Shown: piece after piece, positions 34,137 to 43,040 of the stretch | Numbering within the stretch: the first letter of the stretch is position 1 | Layout of the letters: every line of letters starts with the position of its first letter | Assembly (NCBI GenBank): GCA_017306715.1 | Contig: JAFKHV010000019.1 | Coordinates: 1 to 64,000 of the forward strand | Direction of reading: 5' to 3' | Length of the DNA: 64,000 nucleotides | DNA from: Legionella sp. | GTDB taxonomy: Bacteria > Pseudomonadota > Gammaproteobacteria > Legionellales > Legionellaceae | Position numbers and translations under genes: made by a program | Notes under the pieces: generated by a model | Told to the model about the DNA's origin: nothing | Seen by the model: only the letters and a program-made list of their open reading frames with translations | Databases searched by the model: none

Positions 34137-35591
34137 ATGCATGCTGTAAAGAGTGAGCGAAAAGGGGTAGTTTATCTACATTGGCTAAATGCAATAACTA
34201 CATTCAGTTTTGCTATTTTATTTTCATCATTATCCCTTTATTTAACAAAGAACATTGGCTTAACTCAAATGCAATCCAATGGAATCGTAGGATTTTTTCT
34301 GGCATCAAATTTTATTTTACATTTTGTAGCGGGGTACATTGGGGATAGGTTTTTAAGTTATCGATTGCTATTTGCCATTTCAACGCTCATACAAACTGTA
34401 GGGTTAATAGTACTTAATTTTTCTGATGCTTTTGTGTATCTAGGGTTAAGCTTGTTTCTTATAGGGTGTGGATTAGGATCTACATGTATTAACTGCCTTA
34501 TTACCCAACAATTTACAAGTATCGAAAATGAATTAAGAGAAAAAGCATTTTTTCATAATTACAGTGCTATGAATATAGGATTCCTCTCTGGTTATGTTAT
34601 GAGCGGATTTATTGATATTCACGATAGATACGATCGTTTATTTGAAGTAAGTAATTTGATTAATCTAATTACGGTGTTTTTCATTATTAAATCGTGGAAA
34701 TATTTCGCAAAAAATAAAATAAATACCAGGGAGGAGGTAAAGAGGGGTCGACTAGGACTGATATTAATCATATTTATTATACCTATTCTTCTAGCAGGGT
34801 TTTATTATTCTTGGTTAGCAAATGGCCTCATACTCTTTATTGGTTCTGCGGCTCTATTCTATATAACCTTACTTGGACGTAGTTTAAGTACACAAAATGC
34901 ACGAAAAAAAATTTATTCTTTTGTATTTTTAACGGTAAGTTCAATTGTATTTTGGATGCTTTATTTTGTAGGACCTATGGGTGTGACTCAATTCTTGAAG
35001 TATAACGTGAGTATTTACATAGGTTCTTATTATATTCCTCCACAATGGTTAATGAATTTAAACTCAATTTTTGTAATTATAGGCTCACCTATAGCAATCA
35101 CTCTATTTGATAAACTAAGAAAGAAACAAATCACCATTTCGATATCAAAACAATTTATGTGTTCCTTAGTGTTTATTGCATTGTCGTTTTTGGCATTGAC
35201 TGTTGGCATAATGAATTGTGGTACCGAGGGATTAACTAGCATGATTTGGATTATTGCGCATTATCTTCTTCAAGCGATAGGGGAGTTGCTTATTGCTACT
35301 GTTGGTTATGCGATGATAGGAAGTCTTGCACCAGAAAAACTGCAAGGACTTATGATGGGGATATGGATGATGGCTTCAGGAATAGCAGCCACATTATCCA
35401 ACTATTTTTCTAATTTAATGACTCAATCTGAATCATTAAATCCGCTTATTAGCAATGAACATTATATGAGCGCATTTACCCAGCTAGGTCTATATGCCAT
35501 CTTTGGTGCACTCATTCTCTGGTTATGTTCTAAAACGATTGAGAATAGTATACAAAAAACCTCGGTCGAAGCGATCGAAGGGGTAGCATGA
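34137..35591 (+). CDS. POT/MFS-family transporter
   Basis: This 484-aa membrane protein has about 12-14 hydrophobic segments. The N-terminal GLTQMQSNGIVGFFLASNF and GYIGDRFLSYR fit the proton-dependent oligopeptide (POT/PTR) branch of the MFS, as does the late LQAIGELLIATVGYAMIGSLAP segment. It could import peptides or export the product of the cluster at 37017. The start follows AAGGAAATGGA. It converges on a minus-strand gene with one base between stops. Confidence 0.8.
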   Translation: MHAVKSERKGVVYLHWLNAITTFSFAILFSSLSLYLTKNIGLTQMQSNGIVGFFLASNFILHFVAGYIGDRFLSYRLLFAISTLIQTVGLIVLNFSDAFVYLGLSLFLIGCGLGSTCINCLITQQFTSIENELREKAFFHNYSAMNIGFLSGYVMSGFIDIHDRYDRLFEVSNLINLITVFFIIKSWKYFAKNKINTREEVKRGRLGLILIIFIIPILLAGFYYSWLANGLILFIGSAALFYITLLGRSLSTQNARKKIYSFVFLTVSSIVFWMLYFVGPMGVTQFLKYNVSIYIGSYYIPPQWLMNLNSIFVIIGSPIAITLFDKLRKKQITISISKQFMCSLVFIALSFLALTVGIMNCGTEGLTSMIWIIAHYLLQAIGELLIATVGYAMIGSLAPEKLQGLMMGIWMMASGIAATLSNYFSNLMTQSESLNPLISNEHYMSAFTQLGLYAIFGALILWLCSKTIENSIQKTSVEAIEGVA

Positions 35592-35592
35592 T

Positions 35593-36615
35593 CTATTGTA
35601 ACGATAATTCTGCCTGTAATTTGGATAACTTTGTTTCTTCTTGAGCTAATATTTTTAGAAAATTGTCCAATACATTAGGGTTTTTTATTGTTTTGATATC
35701 TTTTTTAATGCCATTTATAAGACTTTGTTGAATTTGAAGTGACTTTTGTAATTCCATGTTAGTACATGGGGGATGAGCCAATTCATAAACATTGGATAAA
35801 CGTTTATTTGTAGCAAGCTCATCTAATCCAGAATAAGTACATTCCTCCTTCTTCAATTGCAGTCGAACAGCATTTTCCTGCTCGCACTCTTCTTTGTAGC
35901 GTTTCCCTTCCGGAGAATATTGATTAAATCCTTTCGGTGTTCTCCAGCGATTAGTGCGCAGAAGTTGAGAAATGATATTAATTTTGTGCCGAAAAGTCCC
36001 AATATTTTGGAATTGCTCTTGGTTACTTAGTGAAAATACAACCTCATCCAGGATTTTTTGTGGTGAGGATAGCTTTACTCCATGTTGTTTTTGAACATTC
36101 AGCAACATCCCTTTAGCAATATTGAGCTCGTTAAGTGGTAATTTAGTACTTGAATGAGAAAGAGTAATATTATTAATTACTCTATTTTTTTCTTTATTAA
36201 TGGTATCTGTTGAAACAAGATAATCCATTCTCTCGTTTATATCTAATTCAGGAGTTGGGATTTTTTCTTTTATCTCCAGAGTATTTTCTGGCTCTTGGTT
36301 GATCAATTGTAATTTATTTTGAAGCATTTCTGTAATGGCAATAAAGGAACGAGGTACACCATAAAATTTAAATCGCTTTCGGATAATAAAGCCATTTTCT
36401 TCTAAGTTCTTTAGATAGATATATATTCTGCTTTCACTAAAGCCAAGTTCTGCAGCAAGATCAGGAATTTTTTTGGTAAACCATAATCTATTTTCGCGTT
36501 TTAAAAGAGTGCCTTGATGGTGGAAGATTATTTTATCTAAAAGGAGCGCTTCTTTTGGACATTTAGTTAGTGAAAGAATCTTGTTAAAGCCCAAATAATA
36601 AATCGAATTATTCAT
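35593..36615 (-). CDS. Plasmid winged-helix DNA-binding protein
   Basis: This 340-aa protein has an N-terminal winged helix (about 20-95: LLLDKIIFHHQG..., then AELGFSESRIYIYLKNLEENGFI) and a long polar C-terminus with a coiled-coil-like end (LDNFLKILAQEETKLSKLQAEL). It resembles plasmid replication-associated or regulatory HTH proteins, but no family is certain. It lies 21 bp after the small HTH gene at 36637 in one operon, and may be an accessory replication factor or the regulator of the neighbouring gene cluster. Confidence 0.65.
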   Translation of the reverse strand: MNNSIYYLGFNKILSLTKCPKEALLLDKIIFHHQGTLLKRENRLWFTKKIPDLAAELGFSESRIYIYLKNLEENGFIIRKRFKFYGVPRSFIAITEMLQNKLQLINQEPENTLEIKEKIPTPELDINERMDYLVSTDTINKEKNRVINNITLSHSSTKLPLNELNIAKGMLLNVQKQHGVKLSSPQKILDEVVFSLSNQEQFQNIGTFRHKINIISQLLRTNRWRTPKGFNQYSPEGKRYKEECEQENAVRLQLKKEECTYSGLDELATNKRLSNVYELAHPPCTNMELQKSLQIQQSLINGIKKDIKTIKNPNVLDNFLKILAQEETKLSKLQAELSLQ

Positions 36616-36636
36616 AATACATCCATGTGAAAAAAA

Positions 36637-36831
36637 TTACTTAATTAACCCCGATGTGGTCAGCATATAAATTAACTGAGGCGTGGTTTTACAGTTAAAA
36701 CTTGTTTTTAGATCACTTAGTCGATAAAGAATGTACCTTTTTGACTTCTTTGTGTCTTCCGCTATGTCATTCACATGGCAGCCGTTGACTATCATTTTTA
36801 TGATTTGATTATCTACCTGGTCGATTGTCAT
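36637..36831 (-). CDS. Small HTH protein (LuxR-type DNA-binding domain only)
   Basis: This 64-aa protein consists of an HTH resembling the GerE/LuxR domain: VNDIAEDTKKSKRYILYRLSDLKTSFNCKTTPQLIYML. No receiver or sensor domain is present. It starts 185 bp from the gene at 37017 on the opposite strand, across an AT-rich region, so it may regulate that divergent cluster. Confidence 0.65.
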   Translation of the reverse strand: MTIDQVDNQIIKMIVNGCHVNDIAEDTKKSKRYILYRLSDLKTSFNCKTTPQLIYMLTTSGLIK

Positions 36832-37016
36832 TTAAAACTCCGTTTTTATTTAAAACGCATTCCATGTGACATAATTTATAGCTTGAAATGCATTTATGCA
36901 ATAAAAATATCAATTTTCACCAATAAATTTTATTACATGAAATGCAGTTTCATTGAATGTAGTTATGTTCTCTTGTATGATGCTGTTAATTAATAGGACT
37001 TTTATATTGATATCAT
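36832..37016. promoter_or_regulatory. Divergent promoter region of the sulfur cluster
   Basis: This very AT-rich intergenic region lies between the small HTH gene and the 420-aa protein gene. It contains ATGAAA-TGCAG-TTTCAT at 36937-36953 and repeated ATGCA/TGAAATGCA elements. A tiny frame at 36937-36993 encodes MKCSFIECSYVLLYDAVN but has no ribosome site. Confidence 0.45.
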
Positions 37017-38279
37017 ATGAGTGAACTATCTTGGGATAAGGTAAAAACGGACATAGCTCTGGTTAACAAACGTCTCTATGAAGTATTGGAAACGATAGAT
37101 GGCATTCAAAATATGCTTTTTACTGTACTTGAATATCAGTATGGGCAGATCATAGCAGATGAAAATCACTTTTATTTACCAAATACTGGTGGCAAACTTT
37201 CTTCAGTTCCGTTTTCAATGGTGTTAGAAAAAAATCTTGAAATGTTTATTGAATTTAAAGGGAAGTCGAGTACACATCAGGTTTATAGAGAGGGAGATTT
37301 TTTAAGCGTTAGTTCACTTTATAATACTTCAAATACTCATCATCCAACAGATATATTGCAAATATCGTCGGGTGCAAGGAATACATTCTTACTCTGTCCG
37401 GTGGCAGATGCAAGGCCTCATGCTAGTTTAGAAAAATATTTTAAGGCAGATATTCCTGTTCCAGATGATCTTGGAAATCATTATTTAACCTTCAAAAGCT
37501 TGTGCGATGCAGCCAATTGTAGTTGGCGTTCAAAGTTATTGGTATTTCCCTCTGAAATTGTAACTTTAATAAAAGAGAATAAATTACCTACTCTTTTGAG
37601 TTTGGTGATGGAGTTTGATTCTAATCAGACAGGATATTACGCAAATCTGCCCTTTTATAATTATCTAATGGCCTATATTCGAGCAAATAGTCCTGAAATA
37701 TCTCAAAATGAATTCACTAATAATGCGATTAGCCAATTAATTACTATAGGGACAGGACAAGTTCCTGGCTACGGATTAGCTGTTGGTGATGATTTATTAC
37801 CTTTAGATTTTATTGTTGAGGTATATCGCGATATATATAAATCCAAATACACTCCCTTTGTTATGGAGCCAGTGCATTTTGATAAAAATAAAAACAATCC
37901 TGTTTTTTATTCAATACTCAAAGAAGAGATGGCTTTTAAACCAACATCATTTTCAAATAAACCACAACGATGTGAATTAATATACGATACTTATTTGCAA
38001 TATGCGGATCATATAAAGAAGTTAGGTCATTTCAAGAGTACCCCTTTTTTTGAAAGTGCTACTAATCTGGATTTAACACTTTTTCATGAAAAAAATAATC
38101 AAGTGACTAATAATCTATTTAAATTGCCTAGAGAAACAATTTTTTCTTATGATTCTCGGTTTTTAGAAGTAACAGATAAACTTGGTTATTCAGTAGATCA
38201 GTTCCCTTCTAAAACAACATTTTTAGTAGGATGCTTTGGTATTAAATACAATGAAAATAAAGACGCTGTTATGCATTGA
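37017..38279 (+). CDS. Unrecognised 420-aa protein heading the YcaO-TfuA cluster
   Basis: I do not recognise a family. The protein is soluble, with a coiled-coil-like N-terminus (WDKVKTDIALVNKRLYEVLETI) and a mixed body with short conserved-looking patches such as TGGKLSSVPF, CPVADARPHASLEKYF and GYGLAVGDDLLPLDF. No signal peptide or obvious nucleotide motif is seen. It overlaps the ATP-grasp gene by 29 bp and is transcribed first, so a substrate-supplying, scaffold or peptide-binding role is possible. It is the part of the cluster I can explain least. Confidence 0.75.
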   Translation: MSELSWDKVKTDIALVNKRLYEVLETIDGIQNMLFTVLEYQYGQIIADENHFYLPNTGGKLSSVPFSMVLEKNLEMFIEFKGKSSTHQVYREGDFLSVSSLYNTSNTHHPTDILQISSGARNTFLLCPVADARPHASLEKYFKADIPVPDDLGNHYLTFKSLCDAANCSWRSKLLVFPSEIVTLIKENKLPTLLSLVMEFDSNQTGYYANLPFYNYLMAYIRANSPEISQNEFTNNAISQLITIGTGQVPGYGLAVGDDLLPLDFIVEVYRDIYKSKYTPFVMEPVHFDKNKNNPVFYSILKEEMAFKPTSFSNKPQRCELIYDTYLQYADHIKKLGHFKSTPFFESATNLDLTLFHEKNNQVTNNLFKLPRETIFSYDSRFLEVTDKLGYSVDQFPSKTTFLVGCFGIKYNENKDAVMH

Positions 38280-39414
38280 TCCTCTCCAGGATTATGAGCT
38301 AATTGATTGTGATCTACTTGTTCAGTTAGGAATTTCCCCCATTTTTTTGATTAAAGATAAATCTAAGTTTGTTAAGGACAGAGAAAATATATTAGTAAGC
38401 TCATTTTCATTTGAAGATCTGCTCGCTATTTGTGATTCGATTCTCCCTGATTATATAGTCTGTTTTTCGGAAGATATGTTTGTTGATGTAGCAAGGGTCA
38501 GGGAAAAACTAAATATCGCAGGCATGGGTTTGAATACATCGATGCTATTAAGTCATAAAGATCTTATGTATCAAAAATTGGATGGTTTATTTTTATATCC
38601 TAAAACAACAACATTGATTGAATCTTCAAACCTAAAATCAATCAAAGAAAGGATAGGTGATCAAGAGATATTTATTAAACCTATTAATTCATCTGGCTCG
38701 TATGAGACATATCATATTAAAACCGAGAAGGATTTTTGTGATTTTTTGGCCAATAAAAAAGAGAGTGAGGAAAAGTATATCGTGCAAGCTTATGTTGCAG
38801 ATGATTTATACCATTCAGAATTGGCAGTATTTGATGGGAATATATTATTTGTAGAAGCCAGAAAATATACGCATCCAAATCATTTAATGGTCAGTAAAAA
38901 TTTGCCTATATTTAGTCTGAATATTTTAGATGAGCATCAGCGACAATTAATTTTGGATGCTTCAGTTAAGGTTTGCCAGTTATTAGAATTCAATAACGGG
39001 GTGCTTCACACCGAGTTTTTCATGAGTGAGGATGGTTGTATTCAGTTTATTGAAACTAATGCTAGACCTCCAGGTATTGGTCTAAATAAGTTATACCAAA
39101 AGAAATACTCCTTGAGTCTTGAAACAATTTTATGTTGTATTGTTTGTGAGGTTGAGCCCCCTCGCTTGGTAAAGAATAAAAGCCATTACATTTGTGGTTA
39201 TTTTCCTAGAAAGAACGGTGTTATAAAAAAAATTCACAAGCCAGAACTCCATGTACAAAACGAGTGGACACTTTTTGTTAGGCCTGATGATACCAGTGAG
39301 CAAATGGCGCATATGTCTAAGTCAGCGATGGTGATTTGTTGGGATGACTCTATTATGGAAATCAACCAAACAGGTAGCTTTCTTGCAGAGCAAGATATTG
39401 TAGAAATATATTAA
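38251..39414 (+). CDS. ATP-grasp ligase
   Basis: This 387-aa ATP-grasp enzyme has the central segment EIFIKPINSSGSYET (nucleotide lysine) and the metal-binding FIETNARPPGIG (about 266-277). Family members join a carboxylate to an amine or thiol with acyl-phosphate chemistry, for example peptide ligation in amino-acid natural products. The start is placed at ATG 38251; the TTG at 38236 gives 392 aa. The 29-bp overlap with the preceding gene implies coupling. The reaction might activate an amino acid or peptide carboxylate for the sulfur chemistry nearby. Confidence 0.85.
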   Translation: MKIKTLLCIDPLQDYELIDCDLLVQLGISPIFLIKDKSKFVKDRENILVSSFSFEDLLAICDSILPDYIVCFSEDMFVDVARVREKLNIAGMGLNTSMLLSHKDLMYQKLDGLFLYPKTTTLIESSNLKSIKERIGDQEIFIKPINSSGSYETYHIKTEKDFCDFLANKKESEEKYIVQAYVADDLYHSELAVFDGNILFVEARKYTHPNHLMVSKNLPIFSLNILDEHQRQLILDASVKVCQLLEFNNGVLHTEFFMSEDGCIQFIETNARPPGIGLNKLYQKKYSLSLETILCCIVCEVEPPRLVKNKSHYICGYFPRKNGVIKKIHKPELHVQNEWTLFVRPDDTSEQMAHMSKSAMVICWDDSIMEINQTGSFLAEQDIVEIY

Positions 39415-39563
39415 TTCTAAAAATCGATTATAGCCTCATTTTGGCTGCTGATGAGTTTTTAGTAAGGTCTTTAAACAGTTGTTCGTTCATATTTTCGTCA
39501 CAATTGTTAAAAATATAAGTAAATTATATATGTCGTTTATACAAAAATCTACAGGTTATAAGA
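39415..39563. other. Gap inside the sulfur cluster, no frame seen
   Basis: This is the only long gap in the six-gene run. It is AT-rich and holds no frame above about 20 codons with a ribosome site. TTGTTA (17 bp) TATATG at about 39508-39536 could be a weak promoter for the ThiS-ThiF-YcaO-TfuA half. Confidence 0.35.
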
Positions 39564-39815
39564 ATGCATGAATATCAATTAATAGAGTTTAATTCAGATA
39601 GAAAACAAACCCAATTGGTTTCCAGTAATTCAAATTTGCAACAAGTATTAGCAGAGTTTTATAAAGAAAACTTTGAAAAGATGTTTGACGACTGTGGTTG
39701 TTCAAAGGGATACATTTCCGTATTTGTTAACTCAGAACAGATATCATCCATTAAAGACATTATTCTTAACCCAAATGATGAAGTGTGTATTGTGACTTCT
39801 ATTTCAGGAGGGTAA
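39564..39815 (+). CDS. ThiS/MoaD-like sulfur carrier protein
   Basis: This 83-aa ubiquitin-fold (ThiS/MoaD-like) protein ends in the diagnostic Gly-Gly (TSISGG). Such tails are adenylated by an E1-like enzyme and turned into a thiocarboxylate that delivers sulfur. It contains a Cys pair (DDCGCSK) near the middle. The next gene encodes a ThiF/MoeB-like E1, 4 bp downstream. The pairing inside a YcaO-TfuA operon suggests the carrier donates sulfide for thioamide formation. Confidence 0.88.
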   Translation: MHEYQLIEFNSDRKQTQLVSSNSNLQQVLAEFYKENFEKMFDDCGCSKGYISVFVNSEQISSIKDIILNPNDEVCIVTSISGG

Positions 39816-39819
39816 GAGA

Positions 39820-40842
39820 GTGGATAGATACAAACGTCAAATTTCTGTTATTGGAGAGCAAGGTCAAAAAATAATAAATAACGCAACAATTATGATCGTT
39901 GGACTCGGCGGGATAGGCAGTCCAGTAGCTCAATATCTTGCCGCAGCTGGTATTGGAAAGTTAATTCTTGTCGACGATGATAAAGTAGACCTTTCTAATT
40001 TGCATAGGCAGATCTTATTTAATGAATGCGATATAGGGTTCTATAAGGCAGAAAAGGCGAGGAATGTTTTAAGTAAAATTAATAAAAATATTGTTATAGA
40101 GGCTCACACTAAAAGGTTTGATGTGGATTTAGGATATTCCTTAGTATCTGATATCGACTTGATTATTGACGGAACAGATAATTTTGAAACAAGATACCTT
40201 ATTAACGATATTTGTGTTTTAAAGAATAAAGTATTTATCAGCTGTAGTATTTTGGTCAATATCATTCAGCTTGCTTTATTTGATACAAAGAATCTTTGTT
40301 ATCGTTGTCTATACCCCAATCCACCACCTATAGGTGTAATACCTAATTGTTCGGAGGCGGGTGTTTTAGGCACTGTGACAGGAATGGCAGGAACCATGGC
40401 TGCTAATCTGGCATTAAATTATTTACTCAAGATAGAGAATGAGAAAGTACCACAGATACGAATAATAGATGCAAAAAACTTCAATATTTCTTCCATGCCT
40501 ATAAAACAAAATAATAACTGTTTTGCATGTAAACAAAGAAAAATCAGCTTAAGTTATTTGCAGAATCAAAGTGCTGATTATGGGATTTCCCTGGGGCAAC
40601 TTGATAGAACCAAGCATTTTCTAGTTGATATAAGGCAAAAAGAAGAACGAGAGATTACTAAGTTAGAAGATGATCTATTTTTTCCTGTTAAAGAGAATAC
40701 TGATTATTCATTTTTCTTATCCTATAAAGATAAGAAGTTGGTATTTTATTGTGCATCAGGATATCGAAGTAAATTGTTTGTATCAGAACTGAGAAACTTA
40801 GGTGTTGATGCCTATTATCTTAATGAAAGGCTTTCTAAATGA
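39820..40842 (+). CDS. ThiF/MoeB-like E1 activating enzyme with rhodanese domain
   Basis: At 340 aa, residues 1-245 form an E1-like adenylation domain with GLGGIGSP, LSNLHRQILF, DGTDNFETRY and zinc Cys at 160/163 and 234/237. Residues about 255-340 form a rhodanese domain with Cys311 in CASGYRS. Cys177 (IPNCSEAG) fits the E1 cysteine region. It would adenylate the Gly-Gly tail of the carrier and load sulfur from the rhodanese persulfide. GTG 39820 follows AGGAGGGTAAGAGA. It overlaps the YcaO gene by 4 bp. Confidence 0.93.
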   Translation: MDRYKRQISVIGEQGQKIINNATIMIVGLGGIGSPVAQYLAAAGIGKLILVDDDKVDLSNLHRQILFNECDIGFYKAEKARNVLSKINKNIVIEAHTKRFDVDLGYSLVSDIDLIIDGTDNFETRYLINDICVLKNKVFISCSILVNIIQLALFDTKNLCYRCLYPNPPPIGVIPNCSEAGVLGTVTGMAGTMAANLALNYLLKIENEKVPQIRIIDAKNFNISSMPIKQNNNCFACKQRKISLSYLQNQSADYGISLGQLDRTKHFLVDIRQKEEREITKLEDDLFFPVKENTDYSFFLSYKDKKLVFYCASGYRSKLFVSELRNLGVDAYYLNERLSK

Positions 40843-41900
40843 TTTTTGAGCATCAAGAAACGTCTTTAAGAGCTCGTAATTACTGCGAAACACTAGGTGT
40901 ATTGACTTCTTTAAAGAAACTGGCAGGAATTACACGCTTAGCCGATTTAACCCATTTAGATTACACCGCTCTACCTGTCTATACTGCAATAAGACCTAGA
41001 GCAAAATCGTTAACCACGAGTCAGGGAAAAGGATTAACAAAAGAGGCGGCTCAGTGCTCGGCATTGATGGAGTCCATTGAAGTATATTTTGCCGAAGAAT
41101 TAATACCACAAGTGACTAATAAGTCAGAGCTTGAGCTAGCTCAAGACAAAGCTATTTTTATACCACTAAACGATCTTTCAAAGTCTGTACACTTTAGTGA
41201 TTCTTCACAGCCAATGAATTGGGTACAAGCTGAATTAATATTTGCAGAAAAATCCATTCTCGTGCCTTTTGCTGAGTTCTCACTGAATTCTTATTTGTCA
41301 GAAGTATTGATTTACTCTCCTGATACAACTGGACTTGCTGGGGGAAATAACTATAAAGAGGCCCTTTTACACGGAACTCTAGAGGTAATAGAACGACAAA
41401 ATGCTCTAAAGATATCTGAGACTGCTTTTGTTAATGGCGAAATGGTCAAAAATATTACAAAAAAATTTGATTTCCATATTTACTTTCATGAAAATATTTA
41501 TGAAATTCCTTCGTTTGAGGTATGGATTAAATCAAAAAATCCTTTTGAAAATCAAATTCTATTTAAGGGTGGTGGATGTCATCTCGATAAACAAATAGCT
41601 TTAAATCGTGCTCTGACAGAGGCTATTCAATCGCGAGTAACTACAATAGCAGGTTCCCGTGATGACTTGATTCATACAAAGTATGATTTTAAAACTAGTG
41701 AGTTTCCTGTCGTCAAAGATAAAAAGGATTTTTCTGAGTTGCCTAATTATTCGGTAAAGACAATAGAGGATGCACTTTCGGCTCTGTTTGAAAAGATTAA
41801 AGGAAACAATCAAGATATTTTAGTTTATAAATACTATGACAAAGAAATATGCATTTTAAAAGTAAAACTAATTTCTATGGATTTGATAAGTCATGTATGA
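40839..41900 (+). CDS. YcaO-domain amide-activating enzyme
   Basis: This 353-aa YcaO protein has all three ATP-binding elements: Sx3ExxE at 74-81, the ExxER motif at 182-186 (LEVIERQN), and ExxQxR at 261-266. YcaO enzymes phosphorylate a peptide-backbone amide oxygen so that a nucleophile can replace it; with TfuA the outcome is typically a thioamide. The C-terminus lacks the PxPxP tail of azoline-forming YcaOs. It overlaps the TfuA gene by 8 bp and the E1 gene by 4 bp. The substrate peptide is not visible. Confidence 0.92.
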   Translation: MIFEHQETSLRARNYCETLGVLTSLKKLAGITRLADLTHLDYTALPVYTAIRPRAKSLTTSQGKGLTKEAAQCSALMESIEVYFAEELIPQVTNKSELELAQDKAIFIPLNDLSKSVHFSDSSQPMNWVQAELIFAEKSILVPFAEFSLNSYLSEVLIYSPDTTGLAGGNNYKEALLHGTLEVIERQNALKISETAFVNGEMVKNITKKFDFHIYFHENIYEIPSFEVWIKSKNPFENQILFKGGGCHLDKQIALNRALTEAIQSRVTTIAGSRDDLIHTKYDFKTSEFPVVKDKKDFSELPNYSVKTIEDALSALFEKIKGNNQDILVYKYYDKEICILKVKLISMDLISHV

Positions 41901-42927
41901 AACAGTAGTTTTCTTAGAAACTTCGTTAACCCACCAAGAAGCGATGCATCTACTTCCCCATGCGGCGTATTTACCTTCAATCAAAAAGGGAGATGTACTT
42001 AAAGCAATAAAATCAGGGTATAAACGGATAGTTATCATCGATGGAAATTTTTCCTGGGTTCCTTCTGTGTGGCATAAAGAAATATTAACAGCATTAGACT
42101 ACGGTATTGAGGTTTGGGGTGCAGCTTCAATGGGGGCTTTGAGAGCAGCCGAGCTGGATTCTTTTGGCATGCGGGGACATGGGCGTATATATGAGATGTA
42201 TAAGAATGAAGAAGTAGATGGTGACGATGAAGTGGCAATTGCTTATTCTAAATTCAATAACGTGCAAACTATTCCTTTAATCAATATCCGACTAACTCTT
42301 GAACGACTAAATAGTATTAATAACGGAACTGTTTTAAATTCAATACGCTCCATTTTTTATGCTGAAAGAACGTGGGAGAAAATTTCTCAACACGTGTCAG
42401 AAGACCATTATCATTTGATTAAAGCAAATTATATAGACGCAAAAAAAGAGGATGCAAAGTCCTTATTGCTTTCTTTAAACCAAAAACACATTCTTTCTAC
42501 GGTTTCTGATTTAAATAGAAAAAAAAGAGAGTTTACTCTTTTTGAAAAAAAATTAATTGAGTGTACTTTGTCTCCTGTTTGGTTGCGTGCCCCGGTGCAT
42601 GAGCAGACAGAATGTTCAGTGTCTCTAAAGAGGGTGGAAAATATTCTTAAATTACTATCAATTCCTGAAACAAAAAAGAATAGGCTCCATTATCAATACT
42701 TGCTGTCTCTTCTTGATCAACAAACGTACACAATTACAGAATACGAGCTTATATATCAAGTCGAACAATTTAGAGAGGAGCATAATTTGTTAAAAGGAGA
42801 GGATTTTTTTAACTGGTTCAAGGACATGGGATTGCATGAGTCTAACCTGGAACAACTCTTTACCGATTATGTAAAGTTGATGAAATATTTGATAATTACC
42901 TACGATTTCAATAGTTATTTTAATTAG
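41893..42927 (+). CDS. tfuA: TfuA-like protein (thioamidation partner of YcaO)
   Basis: This 344-aa protein carries the TfuA core: PSIKKGDVLKAI (about 28-39), IIDGNFSWVPSVWHKEI (48-64), GAASMGALRAAELDSFGM (76-93) and a run of acidic residues (DGDDEVAI). TfuA proteins accompany YcaO in trifolitoxin- and thioamide-type pathways and in Mcr thioamidation, and are thought to deliver or release sulfide. The remaining 200 residues are helical and variable. It is the last gene of the cluster, followed by an A/T-rich hairpin. Confidence 0.93.
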   Translation: MYETVVFLETSLTHQEAMHLLPHAAYLPSIKKGDVLKAIKSGYKRIVIIDGNFSWVPSVWHKEILTALDYGIEVWGAASMGALRAAELDSFGMRGHGRIYEMYKNEEVDGDDEVAIAYSKFNNVQTIPLINIRLTLERLNSINNGTVLNSIRSIFYAERTWEKISQHVSEDHYHLIKANYIDAKKEDAKSLLLSLNQKHILSTVSDLNRKKREFTLFEKKLIECTLSPVWLRAPVHEQTECSVSLKRVENILKLLSIPETKKNRLHYQYLLSLLDQQTYTITEYELIYQVEQFREEHNLLKGEDFFNWFKDMGLHESNLEQLFTDYVKLMKYLIITYDFNSYFN

Positions 42928-42938
42928 TCTATTCATTC

Positions 42939-42965
42939 TAAGAAAAAATTGTTACTTTTTTCTTA
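42939..42965 (+). terminator. A/T-rich hairpin after tfuA
   Basis: TAAGAAAAAA and TTTTTTCTTA form perfect 10-bp arms around TTGTTAC. The stem is almost all A-T, so it is a weak terminator at best, but it is placed just after tfuA and before the transfer operon. Confidence 0.4.
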
Positions 42966-42970
42966 TCCTT

Positions 42971-42990
42971 GCACCTAGGTGAATGCACCT
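42971..42990. promoter_or_regulatory. Overlapping palindromes upstream of the transfer operon
   Basis: GCACCTAGGTGAATGCACCT contains the perfect palindrome CACCTAGGTG (42972-42981) and the nested inverted repeat AGGTG-AATG-CACCT (42977-42990). It lies between tfuA and the first small gene of the transfer region and may be a regulator site for the tra operon. Confidence 0.4.
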
Positions 42991-43040
42991 TCACTTAAAT
43001 GATGGTTCAATAACCTTATCGCTCATCAAAATAATCCATT

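Noticed and set aside
36775..36993. 72-aa plus-strand frame before the sulfur cluster
   Set aside because: It overlaps the small HTH gene in antisense and has no ribosome site; only the last 18 codons were kept as a weak precursor candidate.
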